Assembly (NCBI RefSeq): GCF_001425205.1
Contig: NZ_LMDW01000020.1
Span: forward strand, 252,489 to 316,488
Direction of reading: 5' to 3'
Length of the DNA stretch: 64,000 nucleotides
DNA from: Variovorax sp. Root411
GTDB taxonomy: Bacteria > Pseudomonadota > Gammaproteobacteria > Burkholderiales > Burkholderiaceae_C
Shown: positions 1 to 8,843 of the stretch, piece by piece
Numbering within the stretch: the first letter of the stretch is position 1
Layout: each line of letters starts with the position of its first letter
The notes under the pieces: generated by a model
The model's input: the letters and a program-made list of their open reading frames with translations, nothing else
Told to the model about the DNA's origin: nothing
Databases searched by the model: none
Program-made: the position numbers and the translations under genes

Positions 1-17
1 AGCACGGAGGTTGTCCG

Positions 18-1355
18 ATGACTCACACAGCGCATGCGATCGCGGCCAACGACCCTCTGGCGCTGCATATGCGCGAAGCGCGTCGCCTGACGCAATGGGG
101 CCTGGCCGTGCTGGTCTGCGGATTGCTGCCGGCCGCCGCGTGGCTGGGCTTCGCCCCGCTGTCGTCCGCCGTGGTGGCGCAGGCCCATGTGAAGGTGGAC
201 CTGAACCGGCGCCCGGTGCAGCATGCCGAAGGCGGCATCGTGCGCGAGGTTTTGGTGCGCGACGGCCAGCATGTGCGGCAGGGCGAGCCCCTGCTGGTGC
301 TGGGCGACGTCTCGGTCGATGCCGACAGGAACCGGCTGGACCACCGCGTCAAGACCGAGCGCGCCAGCCTCGCGAGGCTCGACGCGGAGCAGACCATGGC
401 ACGCGCGATCACCTTCGCTCCCGACGTGGTCGAGACCGCGGCAGCCGACCCGCGCCTGGCAGCGCAGCTGGACAAGGAGCGCGCCCTGTTCGAGGCGCGG
501 CGCGATGCGCTGGTGGGGCAGGTGCGCCTGCTGCGTTCGCAGCGCGAGAAGGTCACTGAGGAGATCGTTGCGCTGCGCGCCCAGATCTTGCAGGCGAGCG
601 AGTCGATGAAGTTCCAGAAGAACGAACTCGAGACCAACCGCAAGCTGCTCAAGGATGGCTTCATCTCGGCCACGCGCATCGCGCAGCTCGAAGGCACCGT
701 GGCCGACTACGGCGTGAAGATCGAGGAGCGGCGCGCGGAGCTGGCGCGCGCCGAGCAGCGCACGGTCGATGCCGATCTGCGCATCCGCTCGCTCGAGAGC
801 GACTACCGCCAGCAGGCGAGCGACCAGCTCAAGGTCACGGCGGCGCGGCTGGCCGAGATCGAGCAGGAGCGGCGCAAGTCGGCCGACGCCTCGGAGCGCC
901 AGGTGATCACGGCGCCGGCCAGCGGCGAGATCATCGATCTGAAGTATTCGACGCCCGGCGCGGTGATTCCGCCGCGCGAGACCATCGCCGACGTCGTGCC
1001 GGACGACACCCGCCTGGTGACCGATGCGCGCGTGCGCCCCGAGGACATCGGCCGGATCCAGCGCGGGCAGCCGGCCGAGATCCGCTTCACGGCATTCAAG
1101 TACCGCACCACGCAACTGGTGCACGGCAAGGTGGTCTATGTGTCGGGCGACCGCCTGATCGACCATGCGACCGGCGCTCCGTATTACTCGGTGCTGGTCG
1201 AGGCCGACCCGGCGTCGCTCGCGACGGCGGGAGACCTGAAGCTGCTCGCCGGCATGCCAGCCGAGATCTACCTGCAGGGAGAGGAGCACACCGCGCTCCA
1301 GTACATGGTGGAGCCGATCACCCAGGTGCTGCGCCGCGCCGCGCGCGAGCGTTGA
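18..1355 (+). CDS. HlyD-family type I secretion membrane fusion protein
   Basis: Periplasmic adaptor of a type I secretion system, linking an inner-membrane ABC exporter to a TolC-type outer-membrane channel. The 445-residue protein has a short cytoplasmic N-terminus, one membrane segment at about residues 30-52, a lipoyl-like half (VLVRDGQHVRQGEPLL), a long Glu/Arg-rich coiled coil at about 110-290, the second half-motif (VITAPASGEIIDL) and a C-terminal beta-barrel ending in EPITQVLRRAARER. That layout and length fit the HlyD/PrtE family. The ATG is preceded by ACGGAGG. The ABC transporter gene probably lies just left of the window; this is inferred. The exported substrate cannot be told from the sequence. 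Confidence 0.88.
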   Translation: MTHTAHAIAANDPLALHMREARRLTQWGLAVLVCGLLPAAAWLGFAPLSSAVVAQAHVKVDLNRRPVQHAEGGIVREVLVRDGQHVRQGEPLLVLGDVSVDADRNRLDHRVKTERASLARLDAEQTMARAITFAPDVVETAAADPRLAAQLDKERALFEARRDALVGQVRLLRSQREKVTEEIVALRAQILQASESMKFQKNELETNRKLLKDGFISATRIAQLEGTVADYGVKIEERRAELARAEQRTVDADLRIRSLESDYRQQASDQLKVTAARLAEIEQERRKSADASERQVITAPASGEIIDLKYSTPGAVIPPRETIADVVPDDTRLVTDARVRPEDIGRIQRGQPAEIRFTAFKYRTTQLVHGKVVYVSGDRLIDHATGAPYYSVLVEADPASLATAGDLKLLAGMPAEIYLQGEEHTALQYMVEPITQVLRRAARER

Positions 1356-1469
1356 TGCGCCGCGGCCCCGCGTGCGGCGGCGCTGGCGCACGGGGGCAAA
1401 ATGCAGGCATTCGCCGTGCGCGCCTTGCGCTTGAAAAACGTTCATGGTCATTCGTCCGTGCCGTTGCTG

Positions 1470-1775
1470 GCGGATACCAGAGCAGCAAGGTTTGTCCATC
1501 CGCGTCGTCCGGATCGCGCTCCAGTTTCACGCGGCCCTTCCCAACGGCATCGACGCGCTGCGCAAGCTGGCTCGTCAACGAACCGTTGATGAATGCCTGA
1601 CAGGCCTCGCGGATTGCATCGAGCCTCTTGCGTTGCTGCTTCCCGCTGAGCGCATCAAGTTCGGCGGGCTCGACGGCCTGTCCGATGTCTTCGCGGAACA
1701 CCGTGATGTCGATGTCCTCAGAGAAGCGGGGGATGAGGTCGAAGGCTTTCGAGGGGAATGTCCCGCCCCTCATAG
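1470..1775 (-). pseudogene. Remnant of AbiEii/AbiGii-type toxin (nucleotidyltransferase)
   Basis: The minus strand encodes an N-terminal piece of an AbiEii-family nucleotidyltransferase toxin. The segment GGTFPSKAFDLIPRFSEDIDITVF matches the family signature GGTSLSK followed by RFSEDIDLT, which holds the catalytic Asp-x-Asp. Similarity runs for about 100 residues to LLLWYP; the frame then continues into unrelated Arg/Ala-rich sequence up to the end of the secretion adaptor gene. Intact family members are much longer, so this is a truncated copy. It follows the AbiEi remnant in the order expected for a type IV toxin-antitoxin operon. Positions 1356-1469 hold nothing else recognisable. Confidence 0.7.
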
Positions 1776-1799
1776 GCTGTATTCATCGCGACACCGCCG

Positions 1800-2190
1800 G
1801 GGTGCTGCACGCGGGCGAAGGCCTGCGCCGTGAGGCGGCCTTCGCCGGATCAGGCGGATCAGCGGATGGCATCGGGTCGAAGCCAGGAATGGTCCTGAGG
1901 AAGCTTTGCATCGCGGGCAAAACGCTGAAGCCTTGCGTCAAGTCGTTCCGGATGCCGTCGCCGTGTTTCGGATCGCCGAGAAGGCGCGCCAGCGTCTTTC
2001 TGATGCGATCGCCGTCGCCGGGCAGCGTGTCCTTGAGCCAGTGCAACGCCGTCCGGTGAGGCGGGCGCTTGGTGAGACTGTTGAGGGCAGGGCGGTCGTA
2101 CAAGCCGCGGTCGATCCGGCGCAACGCGCCACCATGCGTTGCAGCGTCTTGTCGATGGCGGCGCGCGTTCCTGGAAATTCTGTCGCAGCG
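1800..2190 (-). pseudogene. Remnant of AbiEi-type antitoxin (DUF6088-like)
   Basis: Two minus-strand frames together resemble a DUF6088/AbiEi antitoxin. One frame gives FPGTRAAIDKTLQRMVAR, the winged-helix start. A shifted frame continues GALRRIDRGLYDRPALNSLTKR, the usual basic wing. The sequence then jumps to TALHWLKDTLPGDGDRIRKT and ends SVLPAMQSFLRTIPGFD, which resembles the C-terminal part of the family. So there is one frameshift and an apparent internal deletion of the middle domain. It lies directly upstream of the AbiEii remnant. The N-terminal match is good; the C-terminal assignment is less certain. Confidence 0.55.
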
Positions 2191-2221
2191 CCGAGCGACT
2201 GCTCCTTGCCAGGGGTCGTCG

Positions 2222-2704
2222 TTAGACGGTGCCGAGCGCCTGCATGACGGCCAGCCACTGCGCTCGGCTGCTCGCGCCCACCGCCTTGAATGCGGCCTGG
2301 AAGTGAACCCGGACCAGGGCCGTGATTTGCTGTTCCAACGCAAGACCCGCTGGCGTCAGAACAAGCTGATGAATGCGCCGATTCTCGGGCGATACCAACG
2401 TCTGCACCAGACCCGCGCGATGCAGGTCATTCAGCGGTCGCTGAAGCGCTTGGCGCGATACGCCGATGAAGTCGCGAACCTCCGACACCGGACAGCACGG
2501 ATGCCGCGCCGTATGAAACAAGATTTTGTGATGCGTTCGCCCCATGCCTTGCTCGGCCAGCTTTTCGTCGGCGCCGTCGACAACGTTGCGAAACGCAACA
2601 TGGAACGCCACGATGGCTTCGTCGATGGCATCGATCTGAACCAGCGCCCCTGGCTTCGGGTCTGCAAGGGGGGAGGCAGTCTTTCTTGGCGTGCGAGTGG
2701 TCAT
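2222..2704 (-). CDS. MarR-family transcriptional regulator
   Basis: Winged-helix DNA-binding protein of 160 residues, normal for MarR. The core reads MGRTHHKILFHTARHPCCPVSEVRDFIGVSRQALQRPLNDLHRAGLV (winged-helix recognition region, about residues 54-100), followed by the wing VSPENRRIHQLVLTPAG and a C-terminal dimerisation helix. It is transcribed away from the SnoaL-like gene at 2870, with an AT-rich divergent promoter region between them that contains an inverted repeat. It probably regulates itself and the 2870-4267 genes. The ligand is unknown. Confidence 0.88.
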   Translation of the reverse strand: MTTRTPRKTASPLADPKPGALVQIDAIDEAIVAFHVAFRNVVDGADEKLAEQGMGRTHHKILFHTARHPCCPVSEVRDFIGVSRQALQRPLNDLHRAGLVQTLVSPENRRIHQLVLTPAGLALEQQITALVRVHFQAAFKAVGASSRAQWLAVMQALGTV

Positions 2705-2753
2705 CGGTGCATGTGATGCATGGCGCGAGGGCGATGCGGGATTGTACTTACCG

Positions 2754-2777
2754 TATCAATAGTAAACAGAGTTGATA
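2754..2777. promoter_or_regulatory. Inverted repeat, candidate MarR operator
   Basis: In the AT-rich gap between the divergent MarR and SnoaL-like genes, TATCAA (2754-2759) and TTGATA (2772-2777) form an inverted repeat with 12 bases between the arms. Size and position suit a MarR dimer site overlapping divergent promoters. This is inferred from symmetry and location only. Confidence 0.4.
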
Positions 2778-2869
2778 TTAGCAATGGTATTTATATACTC
2801 GCGCTGTGCAGCACGGACCATCGACCGCGCTGTGCCAGCCCCAACGAACCTCACCCGGAGACAAACGAC

Positions 2870-3361
2870 ATGACAACACTGAGTGACCAAGAGCGCGTCG
2901 CCCTGCAGCGCGCCTGCATCGTCGAGCACATGCGTGGCGAAAATGCGCACGACTGGCCGGCGGTCTACGAGACCTTCATCCGTGATGAACGCGCGTCGTA
3001 CGACGTTGTGCCGCTTTCGACGCACTTCGCGGGATTCAAGGGGGTGGTCGACTTCTACACGGCGTTCGACGCAGCGGTGCCGGACTTTAAGCTGGTCAAC
3101 ACTGCGGAGTACGACGTGCCTGGCTGCTCCATCCGCGAAGTCACCGTTACTGGGACCCATCGGGCCGAGTTCTGCGGGGTTCCACCCACCGGCCAGAAAG
3201 TGAAGTTCGAACTGGCGGCCTTTTACCTGTTCGGCAGCGGCGCTGAATCCGGCAAGCTTCTGACCGAGCGCGTGTACTTCGACCTGGAGACCGTGTTGCG
3301 CCAGATGCGCGGTGAGGCAGATGCGCCCACCGGCGTGGGACTGGCCCAACGCGTGGCCTGA
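2870..3361 (+). CDS. SnoaL-like / ester cyclase family protein
   Basis: A 163-residue protein of the NTF2-like SnoaL fold, seen as small cyclases, isomerases or hydrolase partners. Diagnostic parts are the N-terminal helix with HDWPAVYETFI, the segment FAGFKGVVDFYTAFDAAVPDFKL typical of ester-cyclase-like SnoaL proteins, and the strand GTHRAEFCGVPPTGQKVKF. An upstream in-frame start exists at 2720, but it would lie inside the divergent promoter region. The ATG at 2870 follows CCCGGAG at a good distance and gives a normal family length. The alpha/beta hydrolase starts 75 bp downstream, so they probably form one unit under MarR control. The substrate is unknown. Confidence 0.8.
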   Translation: MTTLSDQERVALQRACIVEHMRGENAHDWPAVYETFIRDERASYDVVPLSTHFAGFKGVVDFYTAFDAAVPDFKLVNTAEYDVPGCSIREVTVTGTHRAEFCGVPPTGQKVKFELAAFYLFGSGAESGKLLTERVYFDLETVLRQMRGEADAPTGVGLAQRVA

Positions 3362-3436
3362 GCCCTGGCTTGCGAGTGGCCCCGGTCGGCATTCCAGCGA
3401 CCGGGGCCGCGTATTCACTTCATCAACGGATATCCC

Positions 3437-4267
3437 ATGCAACGAAAATCAATCACCGGTGGCGGCGGCCTTGCCCTGAGCGTGCTCGACTCGGTCGCGG
3501 GCCAGGGCGCTCCCATCATCTTTGTCCATGGCTTCTCCCAGAGTGCGCTCAGCTGGAAGCACCAGTTCGCCAGCCCGCTTCTGGGCCACCATCGCCTGGT
3601 GGCGATGGACCTGCGCGGCCACGGCCAGTCCGACAAACCCACCGATGCTGGCCACTACACCGACAGTGATTTGTGGGCGGAGGACGTCGCGCGTCTGATT
3701 GACGCAGTCGACGCACCGCAAGTCGTGCTTGTCGGCTGGTCGTACGGGGGGCTGGTAGTGTGCGACTACCTGCGCCGCCACGGGCAAGACCGAGTGGCCG
3801 GCTTGGCACTGGTAAGCGCCGTGACCAAAGTCGGAAGCCCGGAGGCGATGGCCCTGCTGGGCCCGAAGCTGACGCAGCACATCCCGGCGCTCTTCAGCAA
3901 TGACGCGGCCGAGGCAGTCACGACGCTGGGCCAGTTCGTACGCGACTGCGAGGCCGCGCCGATGTCGGACAGCGACTACTACGAGACCCTCGGATTCAAC
4001 TGCGCGGTTCCGCCGGCGGTGCGGCTGGGACTGTTCAGTCGCCAACTCGACAACGATGACGTGCTCACGTCATTGCAACGGCCGGTCATGCTGGTCCATG
4101 GCAGCGACGACGGCATTCTGCTGCCGGCGGGGAGCCAGCATATCCAGGAGCGGGTGCCCGCCGCGAAGATGCATCAAGTCCCGAACGTCGGCCACGCCGT
4201 GTTCCGCGAGAAACCGGACGTGTTCAACCGTCTCCTGGCGGACTTTGCGGCAGCTGTTGGCACATAG
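3437..4267 (+). CDS. Alpha/beta hydrolase
   Basis: A 276-residue alpha/beta-hydrolase fold enzyme. The oxyanion-hole motif FVHGFSQS is at 29-36, MDLRGHGQSDKP at 57-68, the nucleophile elbow GWSYGG puts Ser at 102, HGSDD at 221-225 carries the acid, and NVGHAVF places His at 253. The triad is therefore complete. The sequence resembles the non-haem chloroperoxidase and esterase branch of the fold. It probably belongs to the MarR-linked unit with the SnoaL-like protein. It could be an esterase or lactonase; the substrate cannot be predicted. Confidence 0.85.
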   Translation: MQRKSITGGGGLALSVLDSVAGQGAPIIFVHGFSQSALSWKHQFASPLLGHHRLVAMDLRGHGQSDKPTDAGHYTDSDLWAEDVARLIDAVDAPQVVLVGWSYGGLVVCDYLRRHGQDRVAGLALVSAVTKVGSPEAMALLGPKLTQHIPALFSNDAAEAVTTLGQFVRDCEAAPMSDSDYYETLGFNCAVPPAVRLGLFSRQLDNDDVLTSLQRPVMLVHGSDDGILLPAGSQHIQERVPAAKMHQVPNVGHAVFREKPDVFNRLLADFAAAVGT

Positions 4268-4334
4268 GAGGGAGGCTAGGGCGCCCGCGATGCTCGGGTG
4301 CTGCCCCGGAAGACGCATCCTGCAAGCCCGTAAC

Positions 4335-4629
4335 TCGATGGGAGACCATCATGGACCCCACCTGGGGACTCGCCAGTACGCCCGAATTCTTGGGCGCTGG
4401 GGTTGATGAACCGGGACTGGATCGTGCCGACTATGTGACCCATTCGATGCAGCACACAAAGGCGACGTTGATCTATCGACGCACAAAGAACTTGCGCGCG
4501 GTGCAGTTGCTCCTCGGGCACTCTAAACTCGAGTCCATGGTGAGATACCTCGGCATCGAGGTGTCACGCGGGCAGGAGTCGGACAACCCTGACCATTGCG
4601 GACGGAGCGTGTCGCTGAATCGGAACTGA
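4335..4629 (+). pseudogene. C-terminal fragment of a tyrosine recombinase/integrase
   Basis: Two plus-strand frames encode consecutive parts of one integrase. The first gives HLGTRQYARILGRW (to about 4403). The next frame gives GLDRADYVTHSMQHTKATLIYRRTKNLRAVQLLLGHSKLESMVRYLGIEV. The LLLGH box and the nucleophile Tyr nine residues after its His are present. The box-II Arg expected in THS-x-R is Gln (THSMQHT), and there is no N-terminal part. This is a frameshifted, inactive remnant. The rest of the 4268-4671 interval holds no recognisable gene. Confidence 0.75.
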
Positions 4630-4707
4630 CGCGGCGAACCCGTCGCAGTCGCAGTCGGATAATGCCGTGCGTTGATCGCCCAAGACCTCTCGAAGACCTC
4701 CCCCGCC

Positions 4708-5586
4708 GTGCCCACCGCAGATTTTCCAGTCTTCGACAGCTCCGACTTCAGCGGTGAAGAGGGGGCGTTCTATTTCGACCTCGTGCGGCTCGAGGATCGA
4801 CCGGATATCCCGCGGGGCTTTCCGCACCGCCACAACTACTATCACCTGCTTTGGATGAGCGAGGCGGCCGGCACGCACCTGCTCGACTTCGAGACCTTCG
4901 AGGCGCGGGCCAATGCGGTGTTCTTCGTGTCACCCGGCCAGTTGCATGCCTGGAGTTCGACCGTGCAGCCGAAGGGCTTCGTCATCAACTTCAGCACGGA
5001 GTTCTTCGTGCAGATGTTTCCTCGCGCCGACGACATCGCGCAATATCCCTTCTTCCACATCGCCTCCGACTCGCCCGTGCTCTACCTCGACCAGGCCCGG
5101 CACGACGCGCTGCTGCCGCTGCTGCAGGAGATGGAAAGTGAAATGCTCGGCGGGGCCGAAGGACGGCTGGACATCGTGCGCTCCTACCTGCTCGTGCTGC
5201 TCACGAGGCTGCGGCGGCTCTATCCGGCGCGCAGCGCCCACGGCGCGTCGCCGCAAAGCTACTCCCTGACCAGGCGCTTCAAGGTCCTGATCGACCAGCA
5301 CTACCTCGACTTCGGTCCGCTGCGCGACTATGCGCAACGGCTGCATGTCACCGAGCGCCAACTCAACGACGCGGTCAAGCGAACGCTCGGCAAGACCGCC
5401 GGTGAACTGGTGCACGAGCGCCTCGTGCTCGAGGCCAAGCGGCTGCTGTCCAACACCGACAAAGGGGTCGCGGAGATTGCATTCCACCTTCACTTCGAGG
5501 ACCACGCCTACTTCAGCCGCTTCTTCAAGAAGCGAACACAGCTGACGCCTGGCGAGTTCAAGAAGCGCTACGGCACGCCTCGCTAG
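4708..5586 (+). CDS. AraC-family transcriptional regulator
   Basis: Regulator with an N-terminal cupin-like sensing domain (FPHRHNYYHLLWMSEAAGTHLLDF, then VFFVSPGQLHAW) and a C-terminal pair of AraC helix-turn-helix motifs (LRDYAQRLHVTERQLNDAVK and VAEIAFHLHFEDHAYFSRFFKK, ending LTPGEFKKRYG). No ATG begins the frame. GTG at 4708 gives a compact N-terminus; TTG at 4672 would add 12 residues, and neither has a clear ribosome-binding site. It is co-directional with the ThDP-enzyme cluster that starts about 120 bp downstream and is the obvious candidate activator. Confidence 0.85.
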   Translation: MPTADFPVFDSSDFSGEEGAFYFDLVRLEDRPDIPRGFPHRHNYYHLLWMSEAAGTHLLDFETFEARANAVFFVSPGQLHAWSSTVQPKGFVINFSTEFFVQMFPRADDIAQYPFFHIASDSPVLYLDQARHDALLPLLQEMESEMLGGAEGRLDIVRSYLLVLLTRLRRLYPARSAHGASPQSYSLTRRFKVLIDQHYLDFGPLRDYAQRLHVTERQLNDAVKRTLGKTAGELVHERLVLEAKRLLSNTDKGVAEIAFHLHFEDHAYFSRFFKKRTQLTPGEFKKRYGTPR

Positions 5587-5703
5587 CGGGTTGCCGAAAA
5601 GTACAAGACGAGCTCGCAATCGTCCTACCACCCCAGGCGCTCGGCTGCCTAAAGTTCATCCCTCCTCAACTCCGCCGCCGTGATGGCGGTCCGATGGCTG
5701 GCG

Positions 5704-7386
5704 ATGAACGACTCCCCTAAACTCCGTACCGGCGGCCAACTGATCGTCGACGCGCTTCTCGCGCAGGGCACCGACACCATCTTCTGCGTGCCGGGCGAAA
5801 GCTACCTCGATGTGCTGAATGCACTCCATGCGCAGCAGGACGCCGTGCGCGTCGTGGCCTGCCGGCACGAAGGCGCTGCTGCCTTCATGGCGGAGGCCCA
5901 CGGCAAGCTCACCGGTCGGCCCGGCATCTGCATGGTCACGCGCGGCCCAGGCGCCACCAATGCGAGCATTGGCGTGCACACCGCCTTTCAGGACTCCACA
6001 CCGATGATCCTGCTGATCGGCCAGGTGGGGCGCGACATGATCGAGCGCGAGGCCTTCCAGGAGATCGACTACCGGCGCATGTTCGGCCCGTTCGCGAAAT
6101 GGGTGGCGCAGATCGACGACGTTGGGCGCGTTCCTGAATTCATGGCGCGCGCCTATACGGTGGCGATGTCCGGGCGCCCCGGCCCCGTGGTGCTGGCGTT
6201 GCCCGAAGACATGCTGACCGACTCCGCCTTTCCGGTCACGGTGTCGCGCGTGGAAGTGCCGCAGGCGCACCCCGCACCCGACGCGATGCTGCGCCTGCGC
6301 GAACTCCTCGCGGCCGCGCAACGGCCGCTGCTGCTGCTCGGCGGTCCGGGCTGGAATGCACCGGGCCGCGACGCAATCGAACGATTTGCGGTGCGGAACG
6401 GGTTGCCGGTGGCATGCGCCTTTCGACGGCAAGATCTCTTCGACAACCGCCACCCGCAGTACGCAGGAGAGGTCGGCATCGGCGTCAATCCCGAGCTGGC
6501 CGAGGCAGTGCGCGAGGCTGACCTGCTGATCGCCGTGGGCACGCGATTGGGCGAGATCGTCACCAGCGGCTATACGCTGCTCGACGTTCCCGTGCCGCGC
6601 CAGCGGCTGGTGCATGTGCTGCCCTGCGCCGAGGAACTGGGGCGCGTATACCAGCCCGCACTCAAGATCCTGAGCAGCATGGACCCCTTCGCGCAGGCCG
6701 CGGCCGCCATGCCCCCGGTCGAGGGCGGGCCCCGGCGCGCATGGCTCGACCGCTTGCGCGCCAACTACGAGCGACATGTCGCGCCCTCGACGCGCCAGGC
6801 GAAGCTAGACCCGGCCCGCGTCATCCAGACGCTGCGCGACACGCTCGAGCCTGATGCGATCCTCACCAACGGCGCCGGCAACTACAGCGCCTGGGCGCAC
6901 CGCTACTACGCCTTCTCCCGGCCGCACACGCAGCTCGCGCCCACCAGCGGCGCGATGGGCTACGGCGTGCCGGCGGCCATCGCGGCCAAGCTCCGGCATC
7001 CGGCGCGCCAGGTGGTTTGCCTGGCCGGGGACGGCTGCTTCCTGATGAGCTCGCAGGAGCTCGCGACCGCGAAGCGCCACGCACTTCCGATCGTCTTCAT
7101 CGTTTTCAACAACGGCATGTACGGAACGATCCGCATGCACCAGGAAGCGAACTACCCCGGCCGGCCCATTGGCACCGACCTCTGCAATCCGGACTTCGTG
7201 GCCTACGCCCAGTCCTTCGGCCTGCAAGCCGAGCGGGTCGAGCGCAGCGAGGACTTCGCGCCTGCGCTGCAGCGCGCCCTCGCCACGGGTGGGGCGCTCA
7301 TCGAGCTGGTGATCGAGCCCGAGATCCTGACGCCGCGCGCGACCCTGACCGAACTGCGCGAGAGAGCCTTGCGCGCGGCCGCCTGA
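5704..7386 (+). CDS. Thiamine-diphosphate-dependent enzyme, acetolactate synthase-like
   Basis: ThDP enzyme of about 560 residues with the N-terminal pyrimidine domain (catalytic Glu56 in RHEGAAA, then GPGATNASIGVHTAFQDSTP), a central domain and the C-terminal pyrophosphate domain (GDGCFLMSSQELATA followed by NNGMYGTI). It resembles acetolactate-synthase and decarboxylase-like proteins of catabolic clusters rather than biosynthetic IlvB. An in-frame ATG lies at 5680, but the ATG at 5704 gives the usual start MNDSPKLRTGGQLIVDALL. It heads a run with a Bug protein, a NIPSNAP protein, an LctP-type permease and an SDR, so it probably cleaves or decarboxylates an imported organic acid. The substrate is unknown. 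Confidence 0.82.
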   Translation: MNDSPKLRTGGQLIVDALLAQGTDTIFCVPGESYLDVLNALHAQQDAVRVVACRHEGAAAFMAEAHGKLTGRPGICMVTRGPGATNASIGVHTAFQDSTPMILLIGQVGRDMIEREAFQEIDYRRMFGPFAKWVAQIDDVGRVPEFMARAYTVAMSGRPGPVVLALPEDMLTDSAFPVTVSRVEVPQAHPAPDAMLRLRELLAAAQRPLLLLGGPGWNAPGRDAIERFAVRNGLPVACAFRRQDLFDNRHPQYAGEVGIGVNPELAEAVREADLLIAVGTRLGEIVTSGYTLLDVPVPRQRLVHVLPCAEELGRVYQPALKILSSMDPFAQAAAAMPPVEGGPRRAWLDRLRANYERHVAPSTRQAKLDPARVIQTLRDTLEPDAILTNGAGNYSAWAHRYYAFSRPHTQLAPTSGAMGYGVPAAIAAKLRHPARQVVCLAGDGCFLMSSQELATAKRHALPIVFIVFNNGMYGTIRMHQEANYPGRPIGTDLCNPDFVAYAQSFGLQAERVERSEDFAPALQRALATGGALIELVIEPEILTPRATLTELRERALRAAA

Positions 7387-7421
7387 TCCGCATTCCTGCT
7401 TTCAACGACAAGGAGACATAC

Positions 7422-8398
7422 ATGATCAAACCGCTGCGGGCTTCGGCCCTCGCGGCACTGGGCGCCTGCGCGCTCGTGCAGGCCCACGCGCAGAGCTCGG
7501 CCGATTTCCCGACGCGCCCGATCCGGATCGTGGTGCCTTTCGCCGCCGGTGGCGCTACCGACGTGATCGCCCGCGTGGTGGGACAGAAGCTCTCGGAGCA
7601 GCTCGGCCAGCCCGTCGTGGTCGACAACAAGGCCGGCGCCAACGGCAACATCGGCGCCGTGGCCGTGGCGCGCGCCGCGCCCGACGGCTACACCATCCTG
7701 ATGGCGACGTCGAGCCACGCGATCAACGCGACCCTCTACCGCAAGCTTGATTACAGCCTGACGAAGGACTTCGCGGCGCTGTCGAACCTGGCCTCGGTGC
7801 CGCTGGTGCTGGTGGTGAATCCCGGCGTACCGGCGCGCAGCGCGGCCGAGTTCGCGGCCTTCGCGAAAGCGCAGGGCGACAAGATCAATTTCGCCTCCGG
7901 CGGCACCGGCACCGCGGCGCACCTTGCGGGCGAGCAGTTCAACACCCTGGCAGGTATCCGCATGCTGCACGTGCCCTACAAGGGTGGCGCACTGGCACAG
8001 ACCGACCTGATCGGCGGCCAGGTCCAGGCGATGTTCGCCAACCTGCCCGAGGTGCTCACCAAGTGCAGGCCGGCAAGCTGCGCCCGCTCGCGGTGACCGG
8101 CAAGGCTCGCCGCACCAGCCTGCCCGAGGTGCCGACCTTCGCCGAGGCCGGCTATCCGCAGATGGAAGCGCGCTCGTGGTTCGGCCTCTTCGCGCCGGCC
8201 GGCACGCCGGCGCCGGTGGTGGCGAGGCTGTCCGCATCGATCGCGCAGGCGGTGGCCGGCACGGGGGTGCAGGCGCGCCTCAAGGAACTCGGCGCCGATC
8301 CGATTGGCGACCGGCAGGAAGTCTTCCAGCCCTTCGTCGCGCAAGAAGTGAAGCGCTGGGGTGCGCTGGTCGAGCGCTCCGGCGCGACCGTGGATTGA
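7422..8398 (+). pseudogene. Bug/TctC-family solute-binding protein, frameshifted
   Basis: Periplasmic binding protein of the tripartite tricarboxylate transporter (Bug) family. ATG at 7422 follows AAGGAGA; a signal peptide ends near VQAHAQ. Family motifs are FPTRPIRIVVPFAAGGATDV, VVDNKAGANGNIGA, ARAAPDGYTILMATSS and HVPYKGGALAQTDLIGGQVQ. At about 8062 the sequence AAGTGCAG stands where the family needs AAGGTGCAG, so the frame shifts; the rest (QAGKLRPLAVTGKARRTSLPEVPTF to ERSGATVD) continues in the next frame to 8398. A single missing G explains everything, so it is either a recent inactivating deletion or a sequencing error. No TctA/TctB membrane genes lie nearby. Confidence 0.82.
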
Positions 8399-8447
8399 CG
8401 CCGCAGCAGAACCCTTTTTATTGAAACCCGAGGAATCGAGAACCCAC

Positions 8448-8765
8448 ATGCTCTACGACGTACGCACCTACACCTGCCGGCCCGGCACGCTGAAGCGCCA
8501 TCTCGCGCTGTATGCCGAGCACGGCTTCGACATCCAGCGCCGCCACCTCGGCGAACCGCTGGCCTATCTGCAGACCGAGACGGGCAACGTCAACAGCTAC
8601 ACGCACATCTGGGTCTTCGCCGATGCAGCCGACCGCGCCAGCAAGCGCGCGGCGATGCAGCGCGACCCCGCCTGGGCCAGCTATCTGGAGAAAAGCGCGC
8701 AAGCCGCCTACCTGCTCTCGCAGGAGACGAAGCTGATGGTGCCGACACCGTTCTTCAAACCCTGA
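8448..8765 (+). CDS. NIPSNAP-family protein
   Basis: A 105-residue single-domain NIPSNAP protein, a dimeric alpha/beta-barrel ferredoxin-like fold. Diagnostic parts are MLYDVRTYTCRPGTLKRHLALYAEHG at the start, YTHIWVFADAADRASKRAAM in the middle and WASYLEKSAQ near the end. ATG at 8448 is preceded by CGAGGAATCGAG. Such proteins recur in bacterial catabolic clusters beside Bug proteins and dehydrogenases, usually without a defined reaction. It is probably co-transcribed with its neighbours. Confidence 0.82.
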   Translation: MLYDVRTYTCRPGTLKRHLALYAEHGFDIQRRHLGEPLAYLQTETGNVNSYTHIWVFADAADRASKRAAMQRDPAWASYLEKSAQAAYLLSQETKLMVPTPFFKP

Positions 8766-8843
8766 CGCACGGCCTCTCTCACGCGCAATCCGATGGCCGC
8801 GAAAAGACGGCCGCGCCCCCGAAGCCCCTTTGGAGACATTCCC

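Noticed and set aside
1444..1833. Plus-strand open frames between the secretion adaptor and the MarR gene
   Set aside because: The coding signal here is on the minus strand (AbiE remnants); the plus-strand translations show no family features.
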